Shown: one piece after another, positions 1 through 6,547 of the stretch
How the letters are laid out: each line of letters opens with the position of its first letter
Position numbering within the stretch: the stretch's first letter is position 1
NCBI GenBank assembly: GCA_035295745.1
Contig: DATGIL010000011.1
Span: 1-6,863, forward strand
Direction: 5' to 3'
Source of the DNA: JAIQFL01 sp035295745
GTDB taxonomy: Bacteria; Acidobacteriota; Terriglobia; Bryobacterales; Bryobacteraceae
DNA length: 6,863 bases
Position numbers and translations under genes: made by a program
The notes under the pieces: model-generated
Told to the model about the DNA's origin: nothing
The model's database searches: none
What the model saw: the letters and a program-made list of their open reading frames with translations, nothing else

Positions 1-441
1 GCCTTTCTGGTTCCCGGGAACTATACGATTACGGGAACCGGCGGAGCCGACGTGGGCTCCTTTCACGGAACGATTACGATTCCATCGACGGCAACTTTGA
101 CCAGTCCCGCGAGCGGCGGCACGGCGACGCGAGCCGACGGATTGACGGTGAACTGGACCGGAGGAAGCGGGACCGTTCTCATCCAAGTCAACAGTTGCGC
201 CGACAGTCCCTGCATCAACGTAGCCGCCACCTGTTTCGCTTCGGGGAGCGCGGGCACGTTCACGATTCCTCCCTATGTCCTTCAGGCGCTTCCCGCCGGC
301 AGTTCCGCCGGACTGGTTCTCTCCTCGCAGGGGGAGGGCTCATTCATAGCGACGGGGCTGAGTGCGGGAACCATTAAAACGCACGCCGACATGTCCGGAT
401 TCGGCTACGGCTGGGGTTCGGGCAGTTTCATATTGAAATAG
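1..441 (+). CDS. C-terminal fragment of a probable secreted beta-sandwich protein (5' partial)
   Basis: The frame is open from the first base of the window and ends at TAG 439-441, so at least 146 residues of a longer protein are present. An in-frame GTG at 52 is probably internal, because the upstream 17 codons (ending GTGGADVGSF) continue the same style of sequence. The protein is rich in Gly, Ser, Thr and Ala with alternating short hydrophobic stretches, as expected for extracellular beta-sandwich or TIG/Ig-like modules. No transmembrane helix is visible. It has three cysteines close together (NSCADSPC, then ATCF), compatible with an extracellular disulfide. The GGADVGSF-type motif followed by a T-L-T/W-T-G-G pattern resembles, from memory, C-terminal modules of large uncharacterised acidobacterial surface proteins. 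No enzymatic motif is seen and no function is assigned. It converges on the kinase operon. Confidence 0.75.
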   Translation, partial: AFLVPGNYTITGTGGADVGSFHGTITIPSTATLTSPASGGTATRADGLTVNWTGGSGTVLIQVNSCADSPCINVAATCFASGSAGTFTIPPYVLQALPAGSSAGLVLSSQGEGSFIATGLSAGTIKTHADMSGFGYGWGSGSFILK

Positions 442-659
442 GCTGAGATTTCGGCGAGCCTGCGCAAGTTAGCGGGTCCAGCTGTTTCAACCACTAATGT
501 CTACAAACTCTACGCTGCAATAGAATACACTAAGGCCCAATTTATGGACATCAATAGCCGGAGGTTTATTGAGGGGCTCTTCCGTATTGCGGTCGTAAGT
601 GGTACCAGGTGCGGCCGGCGAGCGCTATGGTTGCGCGCGGTCACATTAGCGAGTTGCCT

Positions 660-691
660 GCTCTGTGCCGCACACTGTGCGTGCGAAGAGC
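660..691. repeat. Imperfect inverted repeat (nested palindrome)
   Basis: The outer arms GCTCT (660-664) and AGAGC (687-691) enclose the near-perfect palindrome CGCACA-C-TGTGCG (669-681). The two paired parts are separated by unpaired bases (665-668 and 682-686). It could be a weak RNA hairpin or a protein-binding palindrome. No T-run follows on either strand, so it is not called a terminator. Confidence 0.3.
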
Positions 692-735
692 GGTTCCGCC
701 CATCAATTAAAGGATCGATGCAATGCCGGCAAGAA

Positions 736-757
736 GCGTCGAGATGAGTCTCGACGC
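736..757 (-). terminator. Perfect 9-bp hairpin, possible transcript end of the kinase operon
   Basis: GCGTCGAGA (736-744) and TCTCGACGC (749-757) are exact reverse complements around a 4-nt loop TGAG. The hairpin lies 81 nt beyond the kinase stop codon, in the convergent gap where a terminator is expected. On the minus strand the stem is followed by TTCTTGCC, a weak T-rich tail; on the plus strand there is none. It may be a terminator of the kinase operon with a poor T-tract, or a structure that stabilises the 3' end of the mRNA. Confidence 0.4.
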
Positions 758-807
758 GGCAAGCAAGAGTGTCTGCGCCACATCGCACAGCCCCAGACTT
801 TTGTTGC

Positions 808-829
808 GAACTCCCTACGAACTCCCAAC
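808..829. repeat. 11-nt tandem duplication next to the kinase stop codon
   Basis: GAACTCCCTAC (808-818) is followed directly by GAACTCCCAAC (819-829), with one mismatch. It lies 8 nt past the kinase stop codon on the minus strand. It is probably a local slippage duplication in non-coding DNA, and no function is apparent. Confidence 0.5.
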
Positions 830-837
830 TCAATACA

Positions 838-2568
838 CTATGCAATCTCGAGCCGGATCTTCCAGAACAGCCCGGAACCGCGCTGGCTCTCATAGCGCGC
901 TGCGCCGAACTGGAGACCGCGTGCATAGCGGAAGTCTGCGACGCCCTGGTAGCCAGAGATGCGCTTCACACCGTCGACAAGAAGGTCCGCCCCTGCCGGA
1001 CCGGGCGTCCATACCATCTCAAACCGATGACGGGCGCCGGCGGGACCGTGGAGAGTCCAGTCCAGCCCGTTGGACTCAGGCGTAAAGCCCAGAAAGCATC
1101 GAACCGTCTCCGTGCCGTCGGGATTGCGAAGAAGATTCAACGCATAGCGGTGCGGGTCGCGGGCGTTGTCCACGAGGCTGTGCAGGGCGCCTTCCTCCAC
1201 GGCGGCGTCCACGATCATCCTCCAGCCATTGCGGTACGCGGCACGAGACTGGGCGGGGCTGAACGGATGGAAAAAACCTCCCTGATCCGTGCTCATCACA
1301 CGTATGGAATCTGTGCCAGTGGCCTTCGCATTCAGTAGCAAGTGGTAATCGACGGCCGGATCCTTTTGAAATCCTCGCTCGAGAGGTTCGGTGCCCATGG
1401 GGAGTTCGATCAGGCGCTCGCGCGGGTCGAGCGGCCGCTCCCGATTTCGCCACTCGTAGGCGCCAGCGGCGATGGCGCCGCCACAACCCAGCAGCACGCC
1501 GGCAACACGGCGCCGCGACCAGGCTTCGCGCTCCGGTCCCACCAGCGCAGCAGCCATCTGCTCGCCGGCCTCTAGCGCGGAGCCGCTTCGATTCTCCGGC
1601 TGGAAGGACAACTGCTTGAGGATCGCTCTCACCGCCGGCCGGGGAATCGCCCGCTCCAGAAGCGGGCCAGCCTTTACTCCGGCGCGCTGCTGCTCGTAGA
1701 GCTCCACCGGGCTCCCGGCCAGGTAAGGACGCCTTCCCGCGAGCATTTCGTAGGCGATCACGCCGATGGCGTACGTGTCTGAGGCGGGCCGAGGTTTTCC
1801 GGCTAGGTGCTCGGGCGCCATGTACTGGGTCGTCCCTGCGAATTGGGTGAACCGGGTTACCGTCTCCAGGTCGCCGTGGTCCACCCGCGCAATGCCGAAA
1901 TCGATCAGACGTACCGCCTCCTCCGGCGTGCCGGGATGTTCCAGCATGATATTTTCCGGCTTGAGGTCGCGATGCAGAACGCCCTTGTCGTGGGCCGCCG
2001 ACACAGCACGTGCGATCTCGCGGATCAGCCTCGACACGCGCCGGATCTCCATCGGGCCGTTTTCCAGCTCCGAGCGGAGCGTGACGCCGTCGACGTATTC
2101 GATCACCAGAAACGGCAGCCCATCCGGAGTTTCGCCGGTGTCCAGGACGCCGACAACGCCGCGATGATCGATGCGTGCCAACGCTTCCATTTCCAGCCGG
2201 AACTTCTCCTTGAGCCAGGGAAATTGGCGCGCCCAGGTGTGCAGAAACTTCACGACAACCGCCCTGCCTGCGAGTTGCTCGTCGCGCGCCCGATAGACCG
2301 AGCCGGCACCGCCGCGCGCCAGAAAAACCTCGATCCGATAACGATCCTTGAGCAATTGCCCGGTCCAAAAGTCTTCCCTCGCGTGGGCGATGCCGGCAGA
2401 CAGCGGCTCATCCAGCAGGCCGCTCGACGCATTCTCTCGCAGCAGCCGCTCCACCTCATGTCGAAGTTGAAGCTCCAGGCTCGCCAGAAAGCGCTGGCGA
2501 TCGGAGGCTTCCAACTCCACCGCGTGGGCAAACAACTCGCTGACGTGATCCCAGCGGGTAGGACTCAT
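838..2568 (-). CDS. Membrane-anchored Ser/Thr protein kinase with C-terminal sensor-like domain
   Basis: 576 residues. Residues 1-70 form an N-terminal helical segment with the W-x-x-V-x-E-L-F pattern common in sigma-linked acidobacterial kinases. The kinase domain (about 77-345) has the Gly-rich loop ARGGAGSVYRA (84-94), ATP-binding Lys107, a likely helix-C Glu126, catalytic HRDLKPEN (199-206), DFG (223-225) and APE (251-253). All key residues are present, so it should be an active RD-type Hanks kinase. A weak, Gly/Ala-rich hydrophobic stretch at about 354-372 is the probable single membrane segment, placing the kinase in the cytoplasm and residues 384-576 in the periplasm. The end of that tail (W-T-P-G-P-A-G-A-D-L-L-V-D-G, then L-Q-F-G-A) looks like a concanavalin/LamG-type beta-sandwich; this fold call is inference. 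The start ATG (2566-2568) overlaps the sigma factor stop as ATGA, indicating translational coupling. The likely job is to phosphorylate the sigma factor or its partners. Confidence 0.93.
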   Translation of the reverse strand: MSPTRWDHVSELFAHAVELEASDRQRFLASLELQLRHEVERLLRENASSGLLDEPLSAGIAHAREDFWTGQLLKDRYRIEVFLARGGAGSVYRARDEQLAGRAVVVKFLHTWARQFPWLKEKFRLEMEALARIDHRGVVGVLDTGETPDGLPFLVIEYVDGVTLRSELENGPMEIRRVSRLIREIARAVSAAHDKGVLHRDLKPENIMLEHPGTPEEAVRLIDFGIARVDHGDLETVTRFTQFAGTTQYMAPEHLAGKPRPASDTYAIGVIAYEMLAGRRPYLAGSPVELYEQQRAGVKAGPLLERAIPRPAVRAILKQLSFQPENRSGSALEAGEQMAAALVGPEREAWSRRRVAGVLLGCGGAIAAGAYEWRNRERPLDPRERLIELPMGTEPLERGFQKDPAVDYHLLLNAKATGTDSIRVMSTDQGGFFHPFSPAQSRAAYRNGWRMIVDAAVEEGALHSLVDNARDPHRYALNLLRNPDGTETVRCFLGFTPESNGLDWTLHGPAGARHRFEMVWTPGPAGADLLVDGVKRISGYQGVADFRYARGLQFGAARYESQRGSGLFWKIRLEIA

Positions 2569-3164
2569 CGCTCAAGTTCGCGCAGTTCGGCATGCAGCCA
2601 TGCCCGCGCGGTCGTCCAGTCGCGCTTGACCGTCTTGGCCGAGACGCCCAGGGCCTGCGCGGTCTCCTCCACCGTAAATTCCGCGAAGTAACGCATTTCC
2701 ACGACCTGCACCTGGCGCGGGCTCATCCCGGCCAGCCGGGCCAAGGCGGTATCCAACGCCACCAGATCAGCGGGGTCCGTTTCAGACATGGGACGATTCA
2801 CGTCGAACGGTCCGTGTAGGGGGGCAACACCGGCGGGCGCTCGCTTGGCGCGGCAGCGCTCCCTTGCATGGTCGATTACAATCGCCCGCATCTGGTGCGC
2901 GGCGGCGCCCAGAAAATGGCCGCGGTTCTGATACTCCAATGTTTCGCGGCGCAACAGGCGGACCCAAAGCTCGTTCACCAGGTCGGTGGGCATCCAGGTG
3001 TGTTCAGGCGGTTGGCCCCGAAGGCAGCACGCCGCCAGACGGCGCAATTCGGGGAATGACAGTGAGGCGAGATCGGAGATCGCTTGCCGATCGCCTTCCT
3101 GGATGCGATCGAGCAGTCGTGTGATTTCCCCGCGCTGCCCCTGCGGCATGGCAGACAACGACAT
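2565..3164 (-). CDS. ECF-like RNA polymerase sigma factor (PF07638/TIGR02999 type)
   Basis: 199 residues from the ATG at 3162-3164. Region 2 has the pattern ITRLLDRIQEGDRQAISDL near the start, PTDLVNELWVRLLR (59-72) as region 2.2, and FLGAAAHQMRAIVIDHAR (84-101) as region 2.3/2.4. Region 4 carries M-S-P-R-Q-V-Q-V-V-E-M-R-Y-F and the helix-turn-helix TVEETAQALGVSAKTVKR (164-181). These are hallmarks of the sigma family that sits beside Ser/Thr kinases in Acidobacteria. Thr60 occupies the position of the acidic residue before DLVQE in canonical ECF factors. The start is uncertain: the frame extends to a GTG at 3198-3200 (211 residues), and ATG 3147-3149 (194 residues) fits the usual family start; none has a good Shine-Dalgarno. 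The ATG at 3164 or 3149 is favoured because a TACAAT element lies just upstream. The stop overlaps the kinase start by 4 nt. No anti-sigma gene is present. Confidence 0.92.
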   Translation of the reverse strand: MSLSAMPQGQRGEITRLLDRIQEGDRQAISDLASLSFPELRRLAACCLRGQPPEHTWMPTDLVNELWVRLLRRETLEYQNRGHFLGAAAHQMRAIVIDHARERCRAKRAPAGVAPLHGPFDVNRPMSETDPADLVALDTALARLAGMSPRQVQVVEMRYFAEFTVEETAQALGVSAKTVKRDWTTARAWLHAELRELER

Positions 3165-3174
3165 GGCAGTACCG

Positions 3175-3203
3175 ATTGTATCCGAGCCGCTTGGAGGCAC
3201 GCA
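3175..3203 (-). promoter_or_regulatory. Possible sigma-70-type promoter of the sigma/kinase operon
   Basis: On the minus strand TACAAT (3175-3180) matches the -10 consensus in five of six positions. A TTGCGT element (3198-3203) lies 18 nt upstream and matches only the TTG part of the -35 consensus. Transcription would begin near 3168, giving an almost leaderless mRNA for the ATG at 3164 or a short leader for the ATG at 3149, and excluding the GTG at 3200. Such elements can arise by chance. Confidence 0.3.
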
Positions 3204-3210
3204 ATTTCGA

Positions 3211-3343
3211 GTGACCCCGGTTTTCCGGTTTTGCCGTTTACGTCATAGGAGCCACGACCCCGCCAATGGAGAACACCCGAGACAACCTGCTCATACTCAT
3301 GGCCGGCATTTGCTTTTGCGCTGCACCGGCATTGGCCCAGAGC
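3211..3343 (+). repeat. Leader plus signal peptide cassette, copy A
   Basis: This segment aligns without gaps to 6548-6680 (offset 3337): 51 of 55 non-coding and 65 of 78 coding bases are identical by hand count. It begins with GTGACCCC in the divergent region, includes the whole 5' leader with AGGAG (3247-3251), the ATG at 3266, and 26 codons up to just past the signal peptidase site. Similarity ends at both sides. In this copy it lies between a sigma/kinase operon and the lyase-like gene. It is best read as a duplicated expression and secretion module. Confidence 0.9.
3217..3240 (+). promoter_or_regulatory. Three octamer direct repeats with a GTTT core upstream of the lyase-like gene
   Basis: CCGGTTTT (3217-3224), CCGGTTTT (3225-3232) and GCCGTTTA (3233-3240) follow each other with an exact 8-nt period. 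The second cassette keeps the pattern as CCGTTTTT, CAGGTTTT, GCCGTTTA (6554-6577). They sit 26-49 nt before the start codon, so they could be an activator site, promoter elements or part of the mRNA leader. I cannot assign -35 and -10 boxes with confidence. Confidence 0.35.
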
Positions 3344-6300
3344 ACTCATCAATCCCAAGTCTGCGACCCTTCGAGTTGTACCTTGATCGACACCTCGGTC
3401 ATGGGCGGTCTCCGATTCGAAGATTACAAGGTCACCAATCCGAAAGCGGTCCAATTCGATCCGGCGACGCGCTCCGTTGAACTGGCTCAACTGGGCACGT
3501 CCACCGCGCAGACCCTGTGTCAAGCTCCGCTCACCTTCGACACTCCGGCGCCAACCATCGTCTTCAACAACGTGCAAGCCCAAATCCGGTATAACGCGGG
3601 AAGTAACGGCAGTTCCGACCAGCAGTTCCTCGATGTGGAGTTCGCCAACTTTTCCGCCTCCAACGGCTACAGCAGTCCCTCATTCGGACTCAAGATGACG
3701 CGAAACGTGGCTTCGAACGGCGCCGTGGCCTCCCAATTCAGCATTGGCGTTCACGCGGGGAATCCGGGGCTGGAGAACGTCGTCGGACTTGTGGGCGAGG
3801 TTGGATACAGCATCGATCCGGTCAATTTGACTGCGTCTGTCTACGGGAATGTGCCCAGCGACCTCTTGCTGCGCCAGACCGTATTCGGAGTGCTGGCGAA
3901 TGTCTACACCATCCTGAAGGGGGCGACATTTTCGACCACCAATTCGCCTCCCGCCGGGCGCACGCTCTGGACGGCCTCCGATATCATTGCTCTGGCGCAA
4001 CTGGCGCAGCCCTTGATTGCCGCCGCTCCCGACCTCACCGTTCCCATCGGGCCCCCCTTTAAGTGCACCTACCCCACTTATCCAAACGCCTACGCCGTGT
4101 GTTCCGGGATGGATCAGATGAACGCATTTGAGAACACCATGCTGCAATGGGGAGGCGAATACCTCGGATTAGGCACAAGCCAGTCCCGGAAGATTCTCAC
4201 CCGTAACCTGCTTGCCTGGGCTCAGGCTAACGCCCCGCCTCTCGACCCACAGCCCAACGATCTCAACGACGCATTCCAGTACTCCAATATGGAACTCTCC
4301 AAGCCCATCCTCATGCTCTGGCCCACTCTCCGCGATGACCCGGCGCTTGCCGCGGCCGACCGCCAGACCATCGAAAACTGGATCGTCAATCGCCTGATGC
4401 CCGTGGCCTATGTCCCTGGGGGTGTCGGTGGCGACTACCCGTACCGGAATAGCTGGGGGTATTTCGGCGCATCCATCCAAATGGCCGATGCCATTCGACG
4501 CTCCGATAACCAGACTTTCGCGAACGCCATACAGGAGTTTTATGTGGCGCTCAATCAGATGCGGCCGGACGGCAGCCTTCCCTATGAGACCAGTCGTGGC
4601 CCCTGCTCGGTCACCTACACCAATGTCGCTATCCTGCAGTTGACCTCCATCGCAGAAATGGCGGCCACCCAGGGGTATGACCTTTACGCCATGAATGTGA
4701 ACGGCAAGAATCTGGAGGCCGCCATCGAGTATCTGTTGAATGCGCGGGACAATCCTTCGCTGCTGTCCCAATACGCCAATGCGAGCGGCACCTACTCCTG
4801 CTTCCTCCCCTCCAACGCACCCCTGGACTTCTCCGATGTCTTCAACAACTACGTCCCAAGCCAATTGGCATGGATGGAAGGGTACCTGGCGCGCTTCCCG
4901 TTTTCCACCACCGCCGCCAGATTACGCCAGATCGTAGGTTCCAATCTCAGCGCGCCTCCATTTCCCATGTGGGCGGACTACACGGGCGTGAACTCCACTT
5001 GCTCGTTTCGCAAAGCCTTTGAGTTTACGCCGGTCACCGGCGTCAAGATCGCTATTGGCGGCGGAAATAACCAGACTGTCGCGCCGAATCAAGTTACCCC
5101 TGCCCGATTAGGTGTTCGCGTTACCGATGGCTCGGGAAAGCCTCTGGTCAACGTGCTCGTCAGCTTCGCGATGATCCAAGGCTCCGCGAACGTGGTGGCG
5201 CCCGCTCAGGTTCTCACTGATGCCAGCGGTCTGGCGAGCGCTATCGTCACTGCGGGGCCGCTCAGCGGGACCGCGATCGTCACCGCCGCGGCTCTGGGTG
5301 CATCGGTCAGCTTCACCGTTCATGCGGCCGCCGGGCCGGTCTTGCAGATTTCCGCAACTCACCAAGGCAATTTCGTCCTGGGCCAGGCTGCGGCCGCGTA
5401 TACGATTATGGTCGAGAACCATGGAACCGCTGCCACGAGCGGCATGGTAACGGTCACCGATACGGTGCCGGGCGGCCTCACCGCCACAGCGATCGGCGGC
5501 CCCGGATGGACCTGCGACCCGCCGTCGTTCACCTGCATGCGCTCCGACATACTCGCCAACGGCTCGAGTTTCCCGCCGATCACGGTAACGGTGAGTGTCG
5601 CGTCGAATGCCGCGTCCCCAGCAACCAATAGCGTGGCCGTGTCGGGCGGCGGCTCGCCCTCGGCGGCGGCTACCGATCCGGCTATCCTGATTGCACAATT
5701 CACCGATATTGCTCCGACGGATCTCGCGTATCTTCCTGCGATCGACCTGTTGCGCGAGTATGGCGTCACGGGTGGATGCGGCGCCAACCCGCCGGCGTAC
5801 TGCCCGGCCACCAACATTCCGGAGTCGCAGATGGCGGTGTTTGTGACGCGGTCGATCTTCGGCGGCGACGATTTTCCGTACACGCAGACGCCATACTTCT
5901 CGGATGCTCCCGCGAGCAATCAGTACTTCCAATGGATTCAAAAGGAGCAGGAGCTGGGAATCGCAGTGTCCTGCTCTGCGACGCAGTTCTGTCCGGACAG
6001 CGCGGTGACGCGCGGCATCATGGCGGTGCTGATCGTGCGCAGCCGTTACGGTATGTCGATGCCGGTGAACTATCCCGCGGCGCCGTACTTCACGGATGTC
6101 CCTTCGACTCACCCCTACTTTCCGTGGATCCAAAAGATGGCGCAGTTGGGGATTACTTCTGGATGCGGCCCAACGACCTATTGCCCCGACGACCCGGTGA
6201 CGCGCGAGCAGATGGCGGTGTTCATTATGCGGGGGGAGTTCAACCAACTGCTGCCGGCGAACGTGCCCATCGTCGTATGGGTGTCGCCCGGCAACGCGTC

Positions 6301-6532
6301 GGCTGGGCAAACGGTGAAGGTCACCATTGCCGGGCAGAATACCAGTTTCAGCCAGGCATCTCAGGTGACGGCGGGCGCGGGAATTACGGTGAGCAACGTC
6401 AACGTAGTCAGTTCGACGCTGCTGACCGCGCAGTTGACGGTGGCGGCAGGAGCCGCATCACGGCCGCGGCCGATTACGGTGACGACGGGGACCGAAGAGG
6501 CGACGCTGCCGAGTGGCTTCACTGTGCAATAG
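3266..6532 (+). CDS. Secreted multidomain surface protein: alginate-lyase-like domain, Ig-like, DUF11-like, three SLH repeats, TIG-like end
   Basis: 1088 residues. Residues 1-25 form a signal peptide with hydrophobic core LLILMAGICFCAA and likely cleavage at ALA-QS. Residues 30-235 are an unrecognised beta-rich domain with Cys33, 38 and 85. Residues about 281-545 are helical and resemble polysaccharide lyase family 5 (AlgL type): the segment FANAIQEFYVALNQ (418-431), then D-G-S-L-P-Y-E and Y451-T-N, matches the AlgL pattern in order. The expected N-N-H of AlgL appears here as N395-S-W, so the catalytic His is missing while Tyr451 and Arg444 are kept. Then come a Big_1-like Ig domain (592-686), a DUF11-like domain (690-803), SLH repeats (811-990) and a TIG-like end (1000-1088). 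The ATG at 3266 is supported by the matching ATG of the second cassette; AGGAG lies 14 nt upstream, unusually far. Likely role: surface-attached polysaccharide binding or cleavage. Activity and substrate are uncertain. It is divergent from the sigma/kinase operon. Confidence 0.9.
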   Translation: MENTRDNLLILMAGICFCAAPALAQSTHQSQVCDPSSCTLIDTSVMGGLRFEDYKVTNPKAVQFDPATRSVELAQLGTSTAQTLCQAPLTFDTPAPTIVFNNVQAQIRYNAGSNGSSDQQFLDVEFANFSASNGYSSPSFGLKMTRNVASNGAVASQFSIGVHAGNPGLENVVGLVGEVGYSIDPVNLTASVYGNVPSDLLLRQTVFGVLANVYTILKGATFSTTNSPPAGRTLWTASDIIALAQLAQPLIAAAPDLTVPIGPPFKCTYPTYPNAYAVCSGMDQMNAFENTMLQWGGEYLGLGTSQSRKILTRNLLAWAQANAPPLDPQPNDLNDAFQYSNMELSKPILMLWPTLRDDPALAAADRQTIENWIVNRLMPVAYVPGGVGGDYPYRNSWGYFGASIQMADAIRRSDNQTFANAIQEFYVALNQMRPDGSLPYETSRGPCSVTYTNVAILQLTSIAEMAATQGYDLYAMNVNGKNLEAAIEYLLNARDNPSLLSQYANASGTYSCFLPSNAPLDFSDVFNNYVPSQLAWMEGYLARFPFSTTAARLRQIVGSNLSAPPFPMWADYTGVNSTCSFRKAFEFTPVTGVKIAIGGGNNQTVAPNQVTPARLGVRVTDGSGKPLVNVLVSFAMIQGSANVVAPAQVLTDASGLASAIVTAGPLSGTAIVTAAALGASVSFTVHAAAGPVLQISATHQGNFVLGQAAAAYTIMVENHGTAATSGMVTVTDTVPGGLTATAIGGPGWTCDPPSFTCMRSDILANGSSFPPITVTVSVASNAASPATNSVAVSGGGSPSAAATDPAILIAQFTDIAPTDLAYLPAIDLLREYGVTGGCGANPPAYCPATNIPESQMAVFVTRSIFGGDDFPYTQTPYFSDAPASNQYFQWIQKEQELGIAVSCSATQFCPDSAVTRGIMAVLIVRSRYGMSMPVNYPAAPYFTDVPSTHPYFPWIQKMAQLGITSGCGPTTYCPDDPVTREQMAVFIMRGEFNQLLPANVPIVVWVSPGNASAGQTVKVTIAGQNTSFSQASQVTAGAGITVSNVNVVSSTLLTAQLTVAAGAASRPRPITVTTGTEEATLPSGFTVQ
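5699..6235 (+). repeat. Three S-layer-homology repeats with paired cysteines (protein-level repeat)
   Basis: Within the large secreted protein, three units begin with F-T-D-I, F-S-D-A and F-T-D-V (residues 812-866, 878-927, 942-990). Each continues with an aromatic/I-Q-K or L-L-R helix, a G-(I/V) turn, a Cys pair (838/846, 903/909, 967/973, the second always in C-P) and a closing M-A-V-(F/L)-(I/V) helix with an Arg. SLH domains normally bind cell-wall-linked polymers. The Cys-containing loop should form one disulfide per repeat in an exported protein. The DNA copies have diverged, so this is an old repeat. Confidence 0.8.
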
Positions 6533-6547
6533 CCCGTTGTGGCATGG

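Larger units (their letters stand above)
442..837. other. Convergent intergenic region without a convincing gene
   Basis: This 396-nt gap separates two converging genes. The stretch around 500-560 is more AT-rich than its surroundings. Short open frames exist, such as one at 544-747 on the plus strand, but none has both a good ribosome binding site and protein-like composition. Visible structure: a 13-nt palindrome CGCACA-C-TGTGCG at 669-681, framed by GCTCT (660-664) and AGAGC (687-691); a perfect 9-bp hairpin at 736-757; and an 11-nt tandem duplication at 808-829. The region most likely holds transcript ends from both sides. Confidence 0.55.

Noticed and set aside
544..747. Small plus-strand open frame (67 codons) with a weak AAGG 8 nt upstream and a short Cys-rich hydrophobic stretch
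   Set aside because: Its composition is Arg/Cys-rich and not protein-like, the hydrophobic segment is not a proper signal peptide, its end runs into the hairpin at 736-757, and nothing supports it.
524..840. Nine-base match AATACACTA at 524-532 and 832-840
   Set aside because: It is short, has no flanking similarity, and one copy contains the kinase stop codon; chance is a sufficient explanation.
1076..2368. 430-codon minus-strand open frame inside the kinase gene
   Set aside because: It is the out-of-frame shadow of the kinase in GC-rich DNA, with Arg, Gly and Ala excess and no domains, while the kinase frame has all catalytic motifs.
1807..2691. 294-codon plus-strand open frame antisense to the kinase and sigma genes
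   Set aside because: It spans the junction of two confirmed minus-strand genes, has Arg/His/Gln-rich composition and no recognisable fold.
3217..3228. CCGG-TTTT-CCGG as a hairpin in the leader
   Set aside because: Copy B has CCGTTTTTCAGG, so the pairing is not kept, whereas the direct-repeat pattern is.
5108..6310. 400-codon minus-strand open frame antisense to the secreted protein
   Set aside because: It is extremely rich in Arg and His with no hydrophobic core, which is typical of an antisense shadow of Ala/Thr/Val-rich coding DNA.
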